DNA of 64,000 nt, from positions 1,493,180 through 1,557,179 of the forward strand of contig NZ_JPJI01000032.1 of assembly GCF_000732625.1 (NCBI RefSeq), in the 5' to 3' direction. The notes under the pieces were generated by a model. It saw nothing but the letters and a program-made list of their open reading frames with translations, was not told the origin of the DNA and ran no database searches. Shown piece after piece: positions 24,777 to 34,037 of the stretch. Within the stretch, counting starts at the first letter, position 1. Each line of letters begins with the position of its first letter. The translations under genes and the position numbers were made by a program. This DNA is from Nonlabens ulvanivorans (GTDB taxonomy: Bacteria; Bacteroidota; Bacteroidia; Flavobacteriales; Flavobacteriaceae).

Positions 24777-25967
24777 TTAATTTAAAAACTCAAAAATACC
24801 AGCAGCGCCTTGTCCAGTTCCTACACACATGGTAACCATACAGTGTTTTCCTTGGTTTCCTCTCTTACGCATCTCATCAAAGATTTGCACCGATAATTTA
24901 GCACCTGAACAACCTAGTGGATGACCTAGGGCAATAGCACCACCGTTAACGTTAACGATGTCTTTATTAAGACCTAGTTCTCTAACCACAGCGACAGATT
25001 GACTTGCAAAAGCTTCATTTAACTCAATAAGAGCCATGTCTTCTTTTTCAAGACCTGCTTGTTTTAATGCCTTTGGAATAGCTTCTATAGGCGCAATACC
25101 CATTATTCTTGGTTCTACAGCTGCTACAGCAAAGCTTACTAGTTTTGCAATAGGCTTTATACCTAATTCATTTACCATTTCTTCACTCATTACAAGTGTA
25201 AAAGCAGCACCATCACTAGTTTGAGAAGAGTTACCAGCTGTAACACTACCACCTGCAGCAAATACTGGACGTAATCTCGCAAGAGCTTCTAGACTTGTAC
25301 CTTTTCTAGGTCCTTCATCTTTAGTTACTGTATAGGTTCTCGTTTTCTTTTTTCCGTTCTCGTCTAGGTAAGTTTCTTCTACATCGATAGGAACAATTTG
25401 ATCTTGAAAACGGTTTTCAGCTTGTGCTTTTAAGGCTTTCATGTGAGAGTCATAAGCAAATTGATCTTGCTCTTCTCTAGAAACCTTATAATCATTTGCA
25501 ACCTCTTCTGCAGTAAGTCCCATTCCCCAATAGTAGTCCTCGTGACCTTGCTTTGCCAGGCTATAAGCTGGAGCAGGTTTATAACCACCCATAGGAACAT
25601 AACTCATGCTTTCTACACCACCAGCGACTATACATTGAGCCATTCCAGATTGTATTCTTGCTACGGCTGCACCGATAGCATCTAGTCCAGAGGCACACCA
25701 TCTATTGATACTTATACCTGGGATATCAACTCTTTCTAATGCTAAAAGGGATATCTGACGTGCCATGTTAAGACCTTGCTCAGCCTCTGGCATTGCATTA
25801 CCTATGATCATGTCGTCGATACGTCCTTTATCAAAATCAGGAAGGTCTTTTAACATTCCTTGAATAGTTTCTGCTGCTAGTTCGTCGGGTCTTTTAAATC
25901 TAAAAACACCACGACCTGATTTTCCTACTGCCGTTCTTTTTGCGGCAACTATATATGCGTTTGTCAT
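24777..25967 (-). CDS. fadA: Acetyl-CoA acyltransferase (3-ketoacyl-CoA thiolase)
   Basis: The product has 396 residues, the full family length. The nucleophile is Cys91 in INRWCASGLDA. The other catalytic residues are His349 in NGGAIALGHPLGCSG and Cys381 in MCVGTGQGAAG. The loop region around DYYWGMGLTAEEVANDYKVSREEQD and the GNSSQTSDGAA motif are typical of degradative thiolases. It cleaves 3-ketoacyl-CoA with CoA to give acetyl-CoA and a shortened acyl-CoA, and should form a complex or functional pair with FadN. Only 4 bp separate it from the fadN stop, so the two are co-transcribed and probably translationally coupled. Confidence 0.94.
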   Translation of the reverse strand: MTNAYIVAAKRTAVGKSGRGVFRFKRPDELAAETIQGMLKDLPDFDKGRIDDMIIGNAMPEAEQGLNMARQISLLALERVDIPGISINRWCASGLDAIGAAVARIQSGMAQCIVAGGVESMSYVPMGGYKPAPAYSLAKQGHEDYYWGMGLTAEEVANDYKVSREEQDQFAYDSHMKALKAQAENRFQDQIVPIDVEETYLDENGKKKTRTYTVTKDEGPRKGTSLEALARLRPVFAAGGSVTAGNSSQTSDGAAFTLVMSEEMVNELGIKPIAKLVSFAVAAVEPRIMGIAPIEAIPKALKQAGLEKEDMALIELNEAFASQSVAVVRELGLNKDIVNVNGGAIALGHPLGCSGAKLSVQIFDEMRKRGNQGKHCMVTMCVGTGQGAAGIFEFLN

Positions 25968-25971
25968 TTTC

Positions 25972-28380
25972 TTAGTTTCTTAAAGGTTTACCTTTCTGGA
26001 TCATGTGTTGAAGTCTTTCTAATGTCTTTCTTTCTCCAGTAAGACTTAAGAATGCTTCACGTTCTAGATCTAATAAATATTGCTCTGACACTAGAGTAGG
26101 AGCACTTAAATCTCCACCAGCCATAACATAAGCTAGTTTATTTGCAATTTTTAAGTCATGCTCGCTTATGTATTTTCCAGCTTTCATCGCGTCAGTTCCT
26201 ACTAAGAACATTCCTAATGCTTGCTGGCCCAATACTTTTATATCCTTGCGCATAGCAGGCTGTGTATAACCTTTGTCAGCTAGTAATCTAGCTTGTGCTT
26301 TTGCAAAGGCGATACGTCTGTTATCATTTACAACAACATGATCTACTCCTTTTCTCAAGATGCCTAGATCAAATGCTTCATAAGCACTTGTTGCAACCTT
26401 AGCGGTTCCTATGGTAAGGAAGTATTCTCTTAATCTGTTTAACTCTACGTCGTTTTTCTCAAAAGTGTCACTTGCTCTAAGTGCCATCTCTTTTGATCCA
26501 CCACCACCAGGAATTACACCTACACCAAATTCTACTAGACCGATGTAAGTCTCTGCACTTGCAACAGCAACATCACTGTGCATGGTCATTTCACAACCAC
26601 CACCTAGTGCCATTTGATGTGGCGCAACGATAGTAGGAATACTACTGTAACGCAATCTCATGACTGTATCTTGGAATTGTTTGATAGCCATATTCAGCTC
26701 ATCATATTCCTGCTCTACAGCCATCATAAATATCATACCGATATTTGCCCCTACAGAGAAGTTTGCACCATTATTTGCTACTACTAAACCGTCAAAACGA
26801 TCTTCGGCGATATCAATAGCTTTATTCATACCGGCAAGAACATCACCACCTATAGAGTTCATCTTAGATGTAAACTCTACGTTTAAGATACCATCACCGA
26901 TATCGTGAACGGTTACACCAGAATTTTTAAATACTGGAGCATTTGCACGTAAATTGTCTAGAATGATAAATCCATCCTGTCCTGGTTTCTTTACATAATC
27001 TTTATCTGGGATAGAGTAGTAGTAGGTAGATCCATCTTTTACGGTATAGAAAGACTCAAAACCTTTCTCTAGCATTTCTGTTACCCAAGCAGCTGGTTTT
27101 TTACCGATTGCTTCCATTAACTCTACACCTTTTGCAACACCTACGGCATCCCAAACCTGATATGGTCCATGTTCCCAACCAAAACCTGCACTCATCGCAT
27201 CGTCTATACGATACAATTCATCGCTTATTTCTGGAATTCTATGTTGTACGTATGCAAAAAGAGATGCAAATGATTTCCTATAAAAATCACCAGCTTTATC
27301 TTTTCCTTTAATTAGAACAGGAAAACGATCTGCAACGTTATCTATTGATTTAGTTAATTCTAGTGTAGCAAACTTTGCACGTGGCTGTACTACATATTCC
27401 ATAGAGTCTAGATCTAATGCTAGAATCTCTTTTTTACCTTCTTTAGTGACGTTCTTTTTATAAAAACCTTGACCAGTTTTAGAACCTAACCATTTATTTT
27501 CCATCATGGTATTGATGAAGTCTGGTAATTTAAAGGTGTCTTTATGCTCGTCTTCTGGGCAGTTTTCATAAACACCATTTGCAACATGTACAAGGGTATC
27601 TAGTCCAACAACGTCTACGGTTCTAAAAGTTGCAGACTTAGCACGTCCTATGACAGGACCAGTAAGTTTATCAACCTCAGACACAGTAAGACCCATTTCT
27701 TTAACCGTGTGGAATAAACTCTGAATAGAGAATATACCGATACGGTTTCCTATAAATGCAGGAGTATCTTTTGCAAGAACTGATGTCTTACCTAGGTATT
27801 TCTCTCCATATTCCATTAAGAAGTCAGTAACCGCTGGATCACAATTAGGACCTGGAACAACTTCAAATAATTTTAAATATCGTGGCGGATTGAAAAAGTG
27901 AGTTACTGCAAAGTGCTTTTGGAAATCTTCACTACGTCCTTCATTCATGAAAGAGATAGGAATACCAGAAGTATTTGATGTAATTAAAGTACCAGGTTTA
28001 CGATACTTCTCAATTTGTTCAAAAACAGATTTTTTAATGTCTAGCCTTTCTACAACGACTTCAATAATCCAGTCGGTGTCTTTAATTTTAGATAAGTCAT
28101 CAGTTAAATTTCCTGTAGAAATTCTGTTTACAAATGAGTTATTGTATAAAGGTGCCGGTTTACTCTTTACAGAAGCTGTAAGGTTATCGTTTACCATACG
28201 GTTACGAACAACCTTGTCTTCTAGAGTTAGACCTTTGGCCTTTTCTTTGTCTGTAAGTTCTCTTGGGACAATGTCCAATAGGAGTACTTCACAACCTATG
28301 TTTGCAAAATGGCAAGCAATACCGCTTCCCATAATTCCTGAACCTATTACGGTTACATGTTTAATTCTACGTTTTCCCAT
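25972..28380 (-). CDS. fadN: 3-hydroxyacyl-CoA dehydrogenase / enoyl-CoA hydratase fusion
   Basis: The product has 802 residues. The NAD-binding 3-hydroxyacyl-CoA dehydrogenase part comes first: Rossmann motif VIGSGIMGSGIACHFANIGC at about 11-30, SNTSGIPIS, HFFNPPRYLKLFEVV and GNRIG. A crotonase domain follows at about 480-700 with ANNGANFSVGANIG and ALGGGCEMTMHSDVAVA, then VEFGVGVIPGGGGSKEMALR. This order (dehydrogenase then hydratase) is that of Bacillus FadN and the reverse of E. coli FadB. It carries out the hydration and NAD-dependent oxidation steps of beta-oxidation. The start lies 1 bp after the marR stop. Confidence 0.93.
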   Translation of the reverse strand: MGKRRIKHVTVIGSGIMGSGIACHFANIGCEVLLLDIVPRELTDKEKAKGLTLEDKVVRNRMVNDNLTASVKSKPAPLYNNSFVNRISTGNLTDDLSKIKDTDWIIEVVVERLDIKKSVFEQIEKYRKPGTLITSNTSGIPISFMNEGRSEDFQKHFAVTHFFNPPRYLKLFEVVPGPNCDPAVTDFLMEYGEKYLGKTSVLAKDTPAFIGNRIGIFSIQSLFHTVKEMGLTVSEVDKLTGPVIGRAKSATFRTVDVVGLDTLVHVANGVYENCPEDEHKDTFKLPDFINTMMENKWLGSKTGQGFYKKNVTKEGKKEILALDLDSMEYVVQPRAKFATLELTKSIDNVADRFPVLIKGKDKAGDFYRKSFASLFAYVQHRIPEISDELYRIDDAMSAGFGWEHGPYQVWDAVGVAKGVELMEAIGKKPAAWVTEMLEKGFESFYTVKDGSTYYYSIPDKDYVKKPGQDGFIILDNLRANAPVFKNSGVTVHDIGDGILNVEFTSKMNSIGGDVLAGMNKAIDIAEDRFDGLVVANNGANFSVGANIGMIFMMAVEQEYDELNMAIKQFQDTVMRLRYSSIPTIVAPHQMALGGGCEMTMHSDVAVASAETYIGLVEFGVGVIPGGGGSKEMALRASDTFEKNDVELNRLREYFLTIGTAKVATSAYEAFDLGILRKGVDHVVVNDNRRIAFAKAQARLLADKGYTQPAMRKDIKVLGQQALGMFLVGTDAMKAGKYISEHDLKIANKLAYVMAGGDLSAPTLVSEQYLLDLEREAFLSLTGERKTLERLQHMIQKGKPLRN

Positions 28381-28381
28381 A

Positions 28382-28837
28382 TTATTTATCAGCTATGGCT
28401 TCTTGTTTAAAAATATTTTTTTGACCTACTAGATCGTTGATTTGATAAGCAACTTCTAAAAAGGTATTTAATTTTTCGGCTTCTATATTTTGTTTTACTA
28501 CGGTATCAAATGACTTTACGACGTTTTTAGAGAAGTCTCTCATTTCTTTACCAAAGTCTGTTAAATGAATTAATACGCTGCGTCCATCTTCTGGATTTTT
28601 TCTTCTTGAGATAAGACCTTTTTCCTCCATGGTCTTTAAAGTACGAGATAGGGAAGTAGCTTCCATTCCCATTTTAGGTCCAAGAGCAGTACTAGGTGTA
28701 CCTTCTATAGGGTCAATGCTTATGAGCGCAAATCCGGTAGCCATAGTGCTACCTTTAACAGCGGCTTGTTCATTATACATTTTAGAGATGGACATCCATG
28801 TCGCTCTTAGTATATAATCTATTGTTTTATCTCTCAT
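28382..28837 (-). CDS. MarR-family transcriptional regulator of the fad operon
   Basis: The product has 151 residues with a winged helix-turn-helix of the MarR type: ALGPKMGMEATSLSRTLKTMEEKGLISRRKNPEDGRSVLIHLTDFGKE, including the DxR wing (DGR). MarR proteins dimerise and usually release DNA when they bind a small ligand; next to fatty-acid degradation genes the ligand is likely to be an acyl-CoA or fatty acid, which is inference. It is the first gene of the operon and probably autoregulated: an inverted repeat TATGC-GT-GCATA lies inside its promoter. Confidence 0.9.
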   Translation of the reverse strand: MRDKTIDYILRATWMSISKMYNEQAAVKGSTMATGFALISIDPIEGTPSTALGPKMGMEATSLSRTLKTMEEKGLISRRKNPEDGRSVLIHLTDFGKEMRDFSKNVVKSFDTVVKQNIEAEKLNTFLEVAYQINDLVGQKNIFKQEAIADK

Positions 28838-28853
28838 TTAATAATCTTACATC

Positions 28854-28861
28854 CAAAGATA
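28854..28861 (-). promoter_or_regulatory. -7 box of the marR-fadNAE operon
   Basis: TATCTTTG on the minus strand matches TAnnTTTG exactly, 16 bp upstream of the marR ATG. Confidence 0.55.
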
Positions 28862-28873
28862 GTAAATAAATAC

Positions 28874-28885
28874 TATGCGTGCATA
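28874..28885. promoter_or_regulatory. Candidate MarR operator
   Basis: TATGCGTGCATA is an inverted repeat (5-bp arms, 2-bp spacer) centred 22 bp upstream of the -7 box centre. It is therefore inside the RNA-polymerase footprint, where a repressor would act. Confidence 0.4.
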
Positions 28886-28938
28886 ATAAAATGATAAATT
28901 TTACAACGTTTTCGTGATATGAAGATAGTTATAATTAC

Positions 28939-28952
28939 GCTTTCGCGAAAGC
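28939..28952. repeat. Dispersed palindrome copy 8
   Basis: GCTTTCGCGAAAGC, the exact 14-bp core, lying between the fad operon promoter and the terminator of the T9SS cluster and touching the latter. Confidence 0.9.
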
Positions 28953-28985
28953 AAAAAAAAAATCCCAGCGGTTAACTGGGATTTT
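28953..28985 (-). terminator. Terminator of the T9SS type B cluster
   Basis: AATCCCAG and CTGGGATT form a stem around CGGTTAA, with nine A on the plus strand, that is, a U tail on the minus transcript. Confidence 0.85.
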
Positions 28986-29004
28986 GTATTTAATAATTTA
29001 AAGA

Positions 29005-31914
29005 CTAGTAGTTGATATAAACCCAACTTGCCGTGTCTTCTTCATCTTGATCATTATATTGAATCACGTAGAAGTAAGTTCCCACTGGTAGTAAACCATC
29101 ACCAGCAAGAGCTCCTTTATTAGGGATTCCTGCAAATTCTTCATAATTACTTGCGCTAGTTTCATAAACTACAGAACCATTACGATTAAAAATCTGAAGA
29201 TTAAAGTTATTGTATTGCTCTGCTAGTCCAGGAATAGAGAATGTATCATTGATACCATCATTATTAGGAGAGAAGCCTTCTGGGAAAACAATTTCACAAC
29301 GTTCAAAAATGATAGTGAACTGGGATGTGTTAAAACATCCTGTTGTATTGTTCTCTAATCTAGCAAATAACAGATCAGTCGTTACTCCTGATTGGAACGG
29401 TACTGTATAACTTAATGGTAACTCATTTGTTGCGTTTTGCGCATCACTATCAGTTGTATAGTAACTTATAGTATAGTCTGCTGGGTTAAGTCCATTTAAA
29501 ACTGCCGCATCTTGAACAGATAATTCAAAAAGATTTTGATTAAGATCTACAGTAGCGTCACAGATATTTGTTAAGTCTGGAGCATTTCCTATAGCAGGAG
29601 CCGCTTGTACAGTAATGTCAAAACTAGTTGTTCCAGCACAACCTGCGTCATTCACAAATCTTGCATAAATGGTTTCAGAACCACTTACAGTATATACATT
29701 AGGAAGTGCTGCGGCACCACTATCAGCATCTGCTTGAGTGGAGTGGTAGGTCACCGTACCGGCAGAGCCATTTGCAACGGTTGCGTCTTGGTCTGATAAA
29801 GTGAAATCAGAACTTCCATCTAATGGAGCATCATCACAAACTTCAATATTAGCAACTGTACCTAATGTAGGTGCTCCTAAAACTACTAGGTTAAATGGAG
29901 CAGTTCCAAAACAATCTATATCATTAATGTTTTGAAGTCTTACATAAAGAACTTGTGGAGAAGTCGTATTAGTATAAGGAACTGTTGTATCGATAGCTCC
30001 CATATTCATATCTGCATCAGCTTGTGACTCATGAATTGTATAGTCTACATCTACTGGATCACCAGCTTGTGTTGCTATAGTAGGTAAGAAACTAGCTAAG
30101 TCAAAATCTTCAATTCCGTCCTGACTTGCATCATCACAAATCTCATAATCCGGAATGTTACTAACTGTAGGCACAGAACTCACAGTTAACACGAAAGAAC
30201 CGATTGCAGAACAACCATCATTAATAGGTGATGTGTTGTTTTCAATGCGTACCCAAATAGTATTTGAACCTAAAGTAGCATTGTAATTTAGTGGTAATGG
30301 ATTCTGACCAGCGTCAGCATCAACAGAGTTTGCATAGTAAGAAATATTAAATGTAGCTGAATCTTGAGCGCCCAAAACGTCTAAAGTAAATTGAGATAAA
30401 TCAACAACCTCATCACCTGAGTTGTCATCATCACAGTAATCTAATAAAGTAACATCTACTGGATCTACAATTCCGTTTTCATAAATAGTAATATCTTGAG
30501 TAAAATCTCTAACATCTCCAGATACATTTGTTACGTTTACAGAAACAGTATAAGTTCCTGCTGTTGCATAGGTATTAGTCACAACACCTGGACCTGTTAC
30601 CATTAAAGTATTACCATCACCAAAATCCCAATTCGATGCCGCAACCTGAGGTAAACAAGCAAGTATAAATTCTGTAGCATCACCTTGACATTGATCATTT
30701 ACGGTAAACGAACTAGCAAAACTAGATTGAACAAATACAGGAAGTCCTTGTTTTCCAACTCCTGGAGAAATATCTACGGCCGTAGTATTATATGTAGGAG
30801 TGGCAGTCTCAGAATTCTCAATTCTACCTAGGAAGGTTTGATCAAAACGAGCTACATAAATCTCTCCATCTCTACCTAGTTGTAGTGTTCCTCTAGATTC
30901 TGGAACATTTGCAAATTCATTTCTTGAAGATACAATATTTGCTTGATCACAAAGGTCGTATTGAACTAGCCTTTTATTTGATCCACCTGTCGGACTATAA
31001 TTACTACTTAAATCATGATAAAGATACTGTGAAGAAGCAGAAAATTCTACACCATAAACAGGTCCATTGTCTAATTGTAAACCTGCACCACTGAATTGAC
31101 CATTACCAGGATTAAAGTCATACAAGAATAAACCTTGATTTGTTAAGTTTTGAGTACCTATGGCTAGTTTAGTTCCATCAGGTGAAACTCTTAACATACC
31201 ACGATCACCATTAGTTGCAGCTAGTGGAGTAGAAAAATATGGTAAACCACCATTTGCAGATTGTGCAATAGGAGCTGGTAGTACAAATGATACATTAGGA
31301 CCAGCGATACCTCTTACTTCCCAAGCAAATAAGGCATTGTTATCACCAGAACCTGTAGAAACACTCGTTGCGTTAGATCTACCAAAAGTCATAATGTAAG
31401 CGTTATTCGTACCTGTTTGAATTGTTGCAGCTACTTTCTCAGCACAAGCAGCAAGTAGAGTTACATTCTTAACACCTGGTACAACGTCACCTAATCCACC
31501 ATTAAGAGCCATCTCAATTCTAGAATAAGAAAGAGGTGAGGTATTTCCAGCACCTACGGTCGCTACAAAATAAACACCAGCTGTTTCTGGTGCTTTGATA
31601 ACTATAGCAGATTGTGTAGAGGAAAAGTTACCATCTAATCCAGTCCCGTTAGGCATAGCAACACCATTACGGTTCCAAACGGTTGAACCATCCGTAAAAA
31701 ATAAAAGGTTTCCCATTTCATCAGAGATAGAAGCGACACCTTCATCAGTATCGTATCCAGAAGTTAATACGGCAGGATCACTTGATCTATTCTGTGGGTT
31801 TGGATTAAATTCAACACCAGCACCATCTCCAAAAATCCACCAGGATGATTCTTCTTGAGCTGTGACGCTAAATGAAATTACTAATGTCAGTAATAAGAGT
31901 ATTGCTTTTTTCAT
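29005..31914 (-). CDS. T9SS type B surface protein, WYFG family, four Asp-rich repeats
   Basis: The product has 969 residues. The signal peptide MKKAILLLLTLVISFSVTAQ is followed by the propeller-like domain shared with its neighbours (EESSWWIFGDGAGVEF, GNLLFFTDGSTVWNRNGVAMPNG, SPDGTKLAIG) to about residue 400. A PKD-like domain covers about 415-475 (SNWDFGDGNTLMV, then TYATAGTYTVSVNV). Four repeats of 85-100 residues follow (about 480-870), each starting near a CDD motif and containing YYxxxxDAD and LYVRLxNxxxxxCF patterns. The C-terminus (FPEGFSPNNDGINDTFSIPG to SWVYINY) is a type B (CHU_C) T9SS sorting domain. It is presumably anchored at the cell surface; a ligand is not evident. Third gene of a three-gene cluster. 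Confidence 0.85.
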   Translation of the reverse strand: MKKAILLLLTLVISFSVTAQEESSWWIFGDGAGVEFNPNPQNRSSDPAVLTSGYDTDEGVASISDEMGNLLFFTDGSTVWNRNGVAMPNGTGLDGNFSSTQSAIVIKAPETAGVYFVATVGAGNTSPLSYSRIEMALNGGLGDVVPGVKNVTLLAACAEKVAATIQTGTNNAYIMTFGRSNATSVSTGSGDNNALFAWEVRGIAGPNVSFVLPAPIAQSANGGLPYFSTPLAATNGDRGMLRVSPDGTKLAIGTQNLTNQGLFLYDFNPGNGQFSGAGLQLDNGPVYGVEFSASSQYLYHDLSSNYSPTGGSNKRLVQYDLCDQANIVSSRNEFANVPESRGTLQLGRDGEIYVARFDQTFLGRIENSETATPTYNTTAVDISPGVGKQGLPVFVQSSFASSFTVNDQCQGDATEFILACLPQVAASNWDFGDGNTLMVTGPGVVTNTYATAGTYTVSVNVTNVSGDVRDFTQDITIYENGIVDPVDVTLLDYCDDDNSGDEVVDLSQFTLDVLGAQDSATFNISYYANSVDADAGQNPLPLNYNATLGSNTIWVRIENNTSPINDGCSAIGSFVLTVSSVPTVSNIPDYEICDDASQDGIEDFDLASFLPTIATQAGDPVDVDYTIHESQADADMNMGAIDTTVPYTNTTSPQVLYVRLQNINDIDCFGTAPFNLVVLGAPTLGTVANIEVCDDAPLDGSSDFTLSDQDATVANGSAGTVTYHSTQADADSGAAALPNVYTVSGSETIYARFVNDAGCAGTTSFDITVQAAPAIGNAPDLTNICDATVDLNQNLFELSVQDAAVLNGLNPADYTISYYTTDSDAQNATNELPLSYTVPFQSGVTTDLLFARLENNTTGCFNTSQFTIIFERCEIVFPEGFSPNNDGINDTFSIPGLAEQYNNFNLQIFNRNGSVVYETSASNYEEFAGIPNKGALAGDGLLPVGTYFYVIQYNDQDEEDTASWVYINY

Positions 31915-31958
31915 AATGTACTTGATTAGGAGTAGAGTTATTTAGGGTTGTTAGTTTT

Positions 31959-34007
31959 CTAATTTAAATAAACATATCCAGCAATGGGTTTTAAACCAGG
32001 CTCGTTAAATTCTATAATATAAAAATAAGTTCCAGTAGGTAGTCTTTTGCTTGAATTATGTGCTAGTCCACGGTTACTGGTTCCATCCCAAGAAGGCGTA
32101 TCATTGTCACCTTCCCAAATCTTCATACCATATCTGGTAAATATAAAAATTTTATGTTTATCATATACGTCTCTTAATCCAGAAACGATGAACGTATCAT
32201 TTATCCCATCATCGTCAGGTGTAAGGACATTGAACACTTTAACAAGGCAGTTTTTTACGTTAATGTTAAAAGAAGTGATGTCATAACAATTTGTATTACT
32301 TACTCTTACATATAATGTCTGTGGAGAACTTATATTTTGATAAGGTAGATTTGTGCTAATTGAATTAATATTTAGTCTAGCTTCTTCATCGGTCTCGTGA
32401 ATGGAGACTGATTGGTTTAAGGTAGAACTGACCTGTGATTCTATAATCGATAGATCAAAACTTGCCGTATCAAAACCTTCATCACATAACTCGATATCCA
32501 TAGGAACTGCATCGATAATCGCTGGTTCAAATACTGTAATTTCTATAGTCTCTGTAAAGCTGGATACAAGTGTTTCAACATTTGCTGTGACCGTATAAGT
32601 TCCTGGAGCACTAAAAATATGACTAGGATTTAAATCCATCGAGATGTTATTAGAACTGTTTATATCACCAAAGTCCCATAATATACTTTCAACTTGTGCA
32701 CTTGTATTAAAAGTAAATGCTTGAGATTCTCCAAAACAATGGTCTACTGCATTTATATCTCCATTTAATAAAAATGATTGAACAAAAATAGGTAGCCCAT
32801 AAATCGCTTGTGCTCCATTAGTTAAAGCAAAGTCATTATAGATATAATTAGATGCTGTACCGCCATCATCAGGATTATTAATGACACTTAAAAAGCTTTC
32901 ATTAATTCGGGAATGATAAATCCTATTGTCTAGACCTAACTGTAACGCACCTCTAAAAGGAGCTATCATATCTGTATGAACTACAGTTTTACTAGCGGCA
33001 ATATTTGCTGCTGTTAGGTCATATTGTAAAATCTCTCCTCTTAAAAATTCATATATGACTGTTGTAGATGGTAACATATAGTCAGCCTCAGCATAAAGAT
33101 ATCTTCCATTACCAGAAAATTCTACTCCATAAAAGCTTGCGCCATCTGCTCGAGTCATTAATGGTTGTGGATTAGAAACTACGCCGGTCGCATTATCAAA
33201 ATCATATAAATACAACTCGCCACCTTGTGCATAAGCAAGACTACGCGCTTCTAGCACATTAGTGATTCCAGAAAATTCGGCCGTAGTGTTGTTTGAAAAA
33301 TGAGCTGCCACTAATTTATCTCCTCGAGCATTGAGTTTAATATAACCTCTCATTGCTGCGACATCTACGTTAGTAATAGGAGTAGAGATCAATTCTATAG
33401 TTGGTCCAACAATACTTGTTACTGGTGCTAGGTTGAGACCAGCTGCCGTAATTTCATATGCATAGTAGGTGTCTTCAAACTGTGTAAGAACCCAAAACCC
33501 ATCGCCTGTTGCATTGGATATTGCAGTCAGTTTTTCTGACGTAAGCGGCAAGAGATTGATGTTTTTTTGTAAAGAAACAATATCTCCAGTTCCTCCATTT
33601 AAAGACATATCCACAATAGAGTAGTGGAAACCTACATTCATGCGATATTGTTGATCGCTGGTGTCTACCGTAAAAATATAATATAAATCATCATTACCAG
33701 GTTGTGGAACGATGATCGCACTAGACGTACTTGAAGAATCACCTAATAGTCCTGTACCATTAGGCATTAAATTGTGTGTGGAATCAAATACTAACGATCC
33801 ATCTGTATAGAATAGTAAATTACCTAAATCATCAGAAATTGTAGCACAACCTTCTCCAGTAACTAATTGTCCTACGCCAGTAGCCGTAGCGGTACCAGAC
33901 GAGAAGTCGATTCCAGCAGTAACTCCAAAGTACCACTGGGATGATTCTAGTTGCGCTTTCGCGAAAGCGGAACAAAAAATTATAAAACCTATTAAAATGT
34001 ATCTCAT
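31959..34007 (-). CDS. T9SS type B surface protein, WYFG family, one Asp-rich repeat
   Basis: The product has 682 residues with the same architecture as its two neighbours but only one Asp-rich repeat. The signal peptide (MRYILIGFIIFCSAFAKA, cleavage before QLESSQWYFG) has its last residues, AFAKA, encoded by dispersed palindrome copy 9. The propeller-like domain runs to about 415, a PKD domain covers about 430-495 (SILWDFGDINSSNN, APGTYTVTANV), one repeat follows (ELCDEGFDTASFDLS to FNINVKNC), and then the type B sorting tail VFNVLTPDDDGINDTFIVSG to PIAGYVYLN. The gaps to its neighbours are 30 and 44 bp, so the three are likely one transcript. Confidence 0.85.
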   Translation of the reverse strand: MRYILIGFIIFCSAFAKAQLESSQWYFGVTAGIDFSSGTATATGVGQLVTGEGCATISDDLGNLLFYTDGSLVFDSTHNLMPNGTGLLGDSSSTSSAIIVPQPGNDDLYYIFTVDTSDQQYRMNVGFHYSIVDMSLNGGTGDIVSLQKNINLLPLTSEKLTAISNATGDGFWVLTQFEDTYYAYEITAAGLNLAPVTSIVGPTIELISTPITNVDVAAMRGYIKLNARGDKLVAAHFSNNTTAEFSGITNVLEARSLAYAQGGELYLYDFDNATGVVSNPQPLMTRADGASFYGVEFSGNGRYLYAEADYMLPSTTVIYEFLRGEILQYDLTAANIAASKTVVHTDMIAPFRGALQLGLDNRIYHSRINESFLSVINNPDDGGTASNYIYNDFALTNGAQAIYGLPIFVQSFLLNGDINAVDHCFGESQAFTFNTSAQVESILWDFGDINSSNNISMDLNPSHIFSAPGTYTVTANVETLVSSFTETIEITVFEPAIIDAVPMDIELCDEGFDTASFDLSIIESQVSSTLNQSVSIHETDEEARLNINSISTNLPYQNISSPQTLYVRVSNTNCYDITSFNINVKNCLVKVFNVLTPDDDGINDTFIVSGLRDVYDKHKIFIFTRYGMKIWEGDNDTPSWDGTSNRGLAHNSSKRLPTGTYFYIIEFNEPGLKPIAGYVYLN
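33954..33969. repeat. Dispersed palindrome copy 9 (in a signal-peptide coding region)
   Basis: CGCTTTCGCGAAAGCG encodes AFAKA at the signal-peptidase cleavage region of the 682-residue protein. The paralogues have unrelated residues there. Confidence 0.9.
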
Positions 34008-34037
34008 TGCCTAGAAGTAAAAATAGGCAATTTGATT

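Noticed and set aside
27947-28432. 161-residue open frame opposite the start of fadN
   Set aside because: It is antisense to the Rossmann domain of fadN and spans the marR-fadN junction; a shadow frame.
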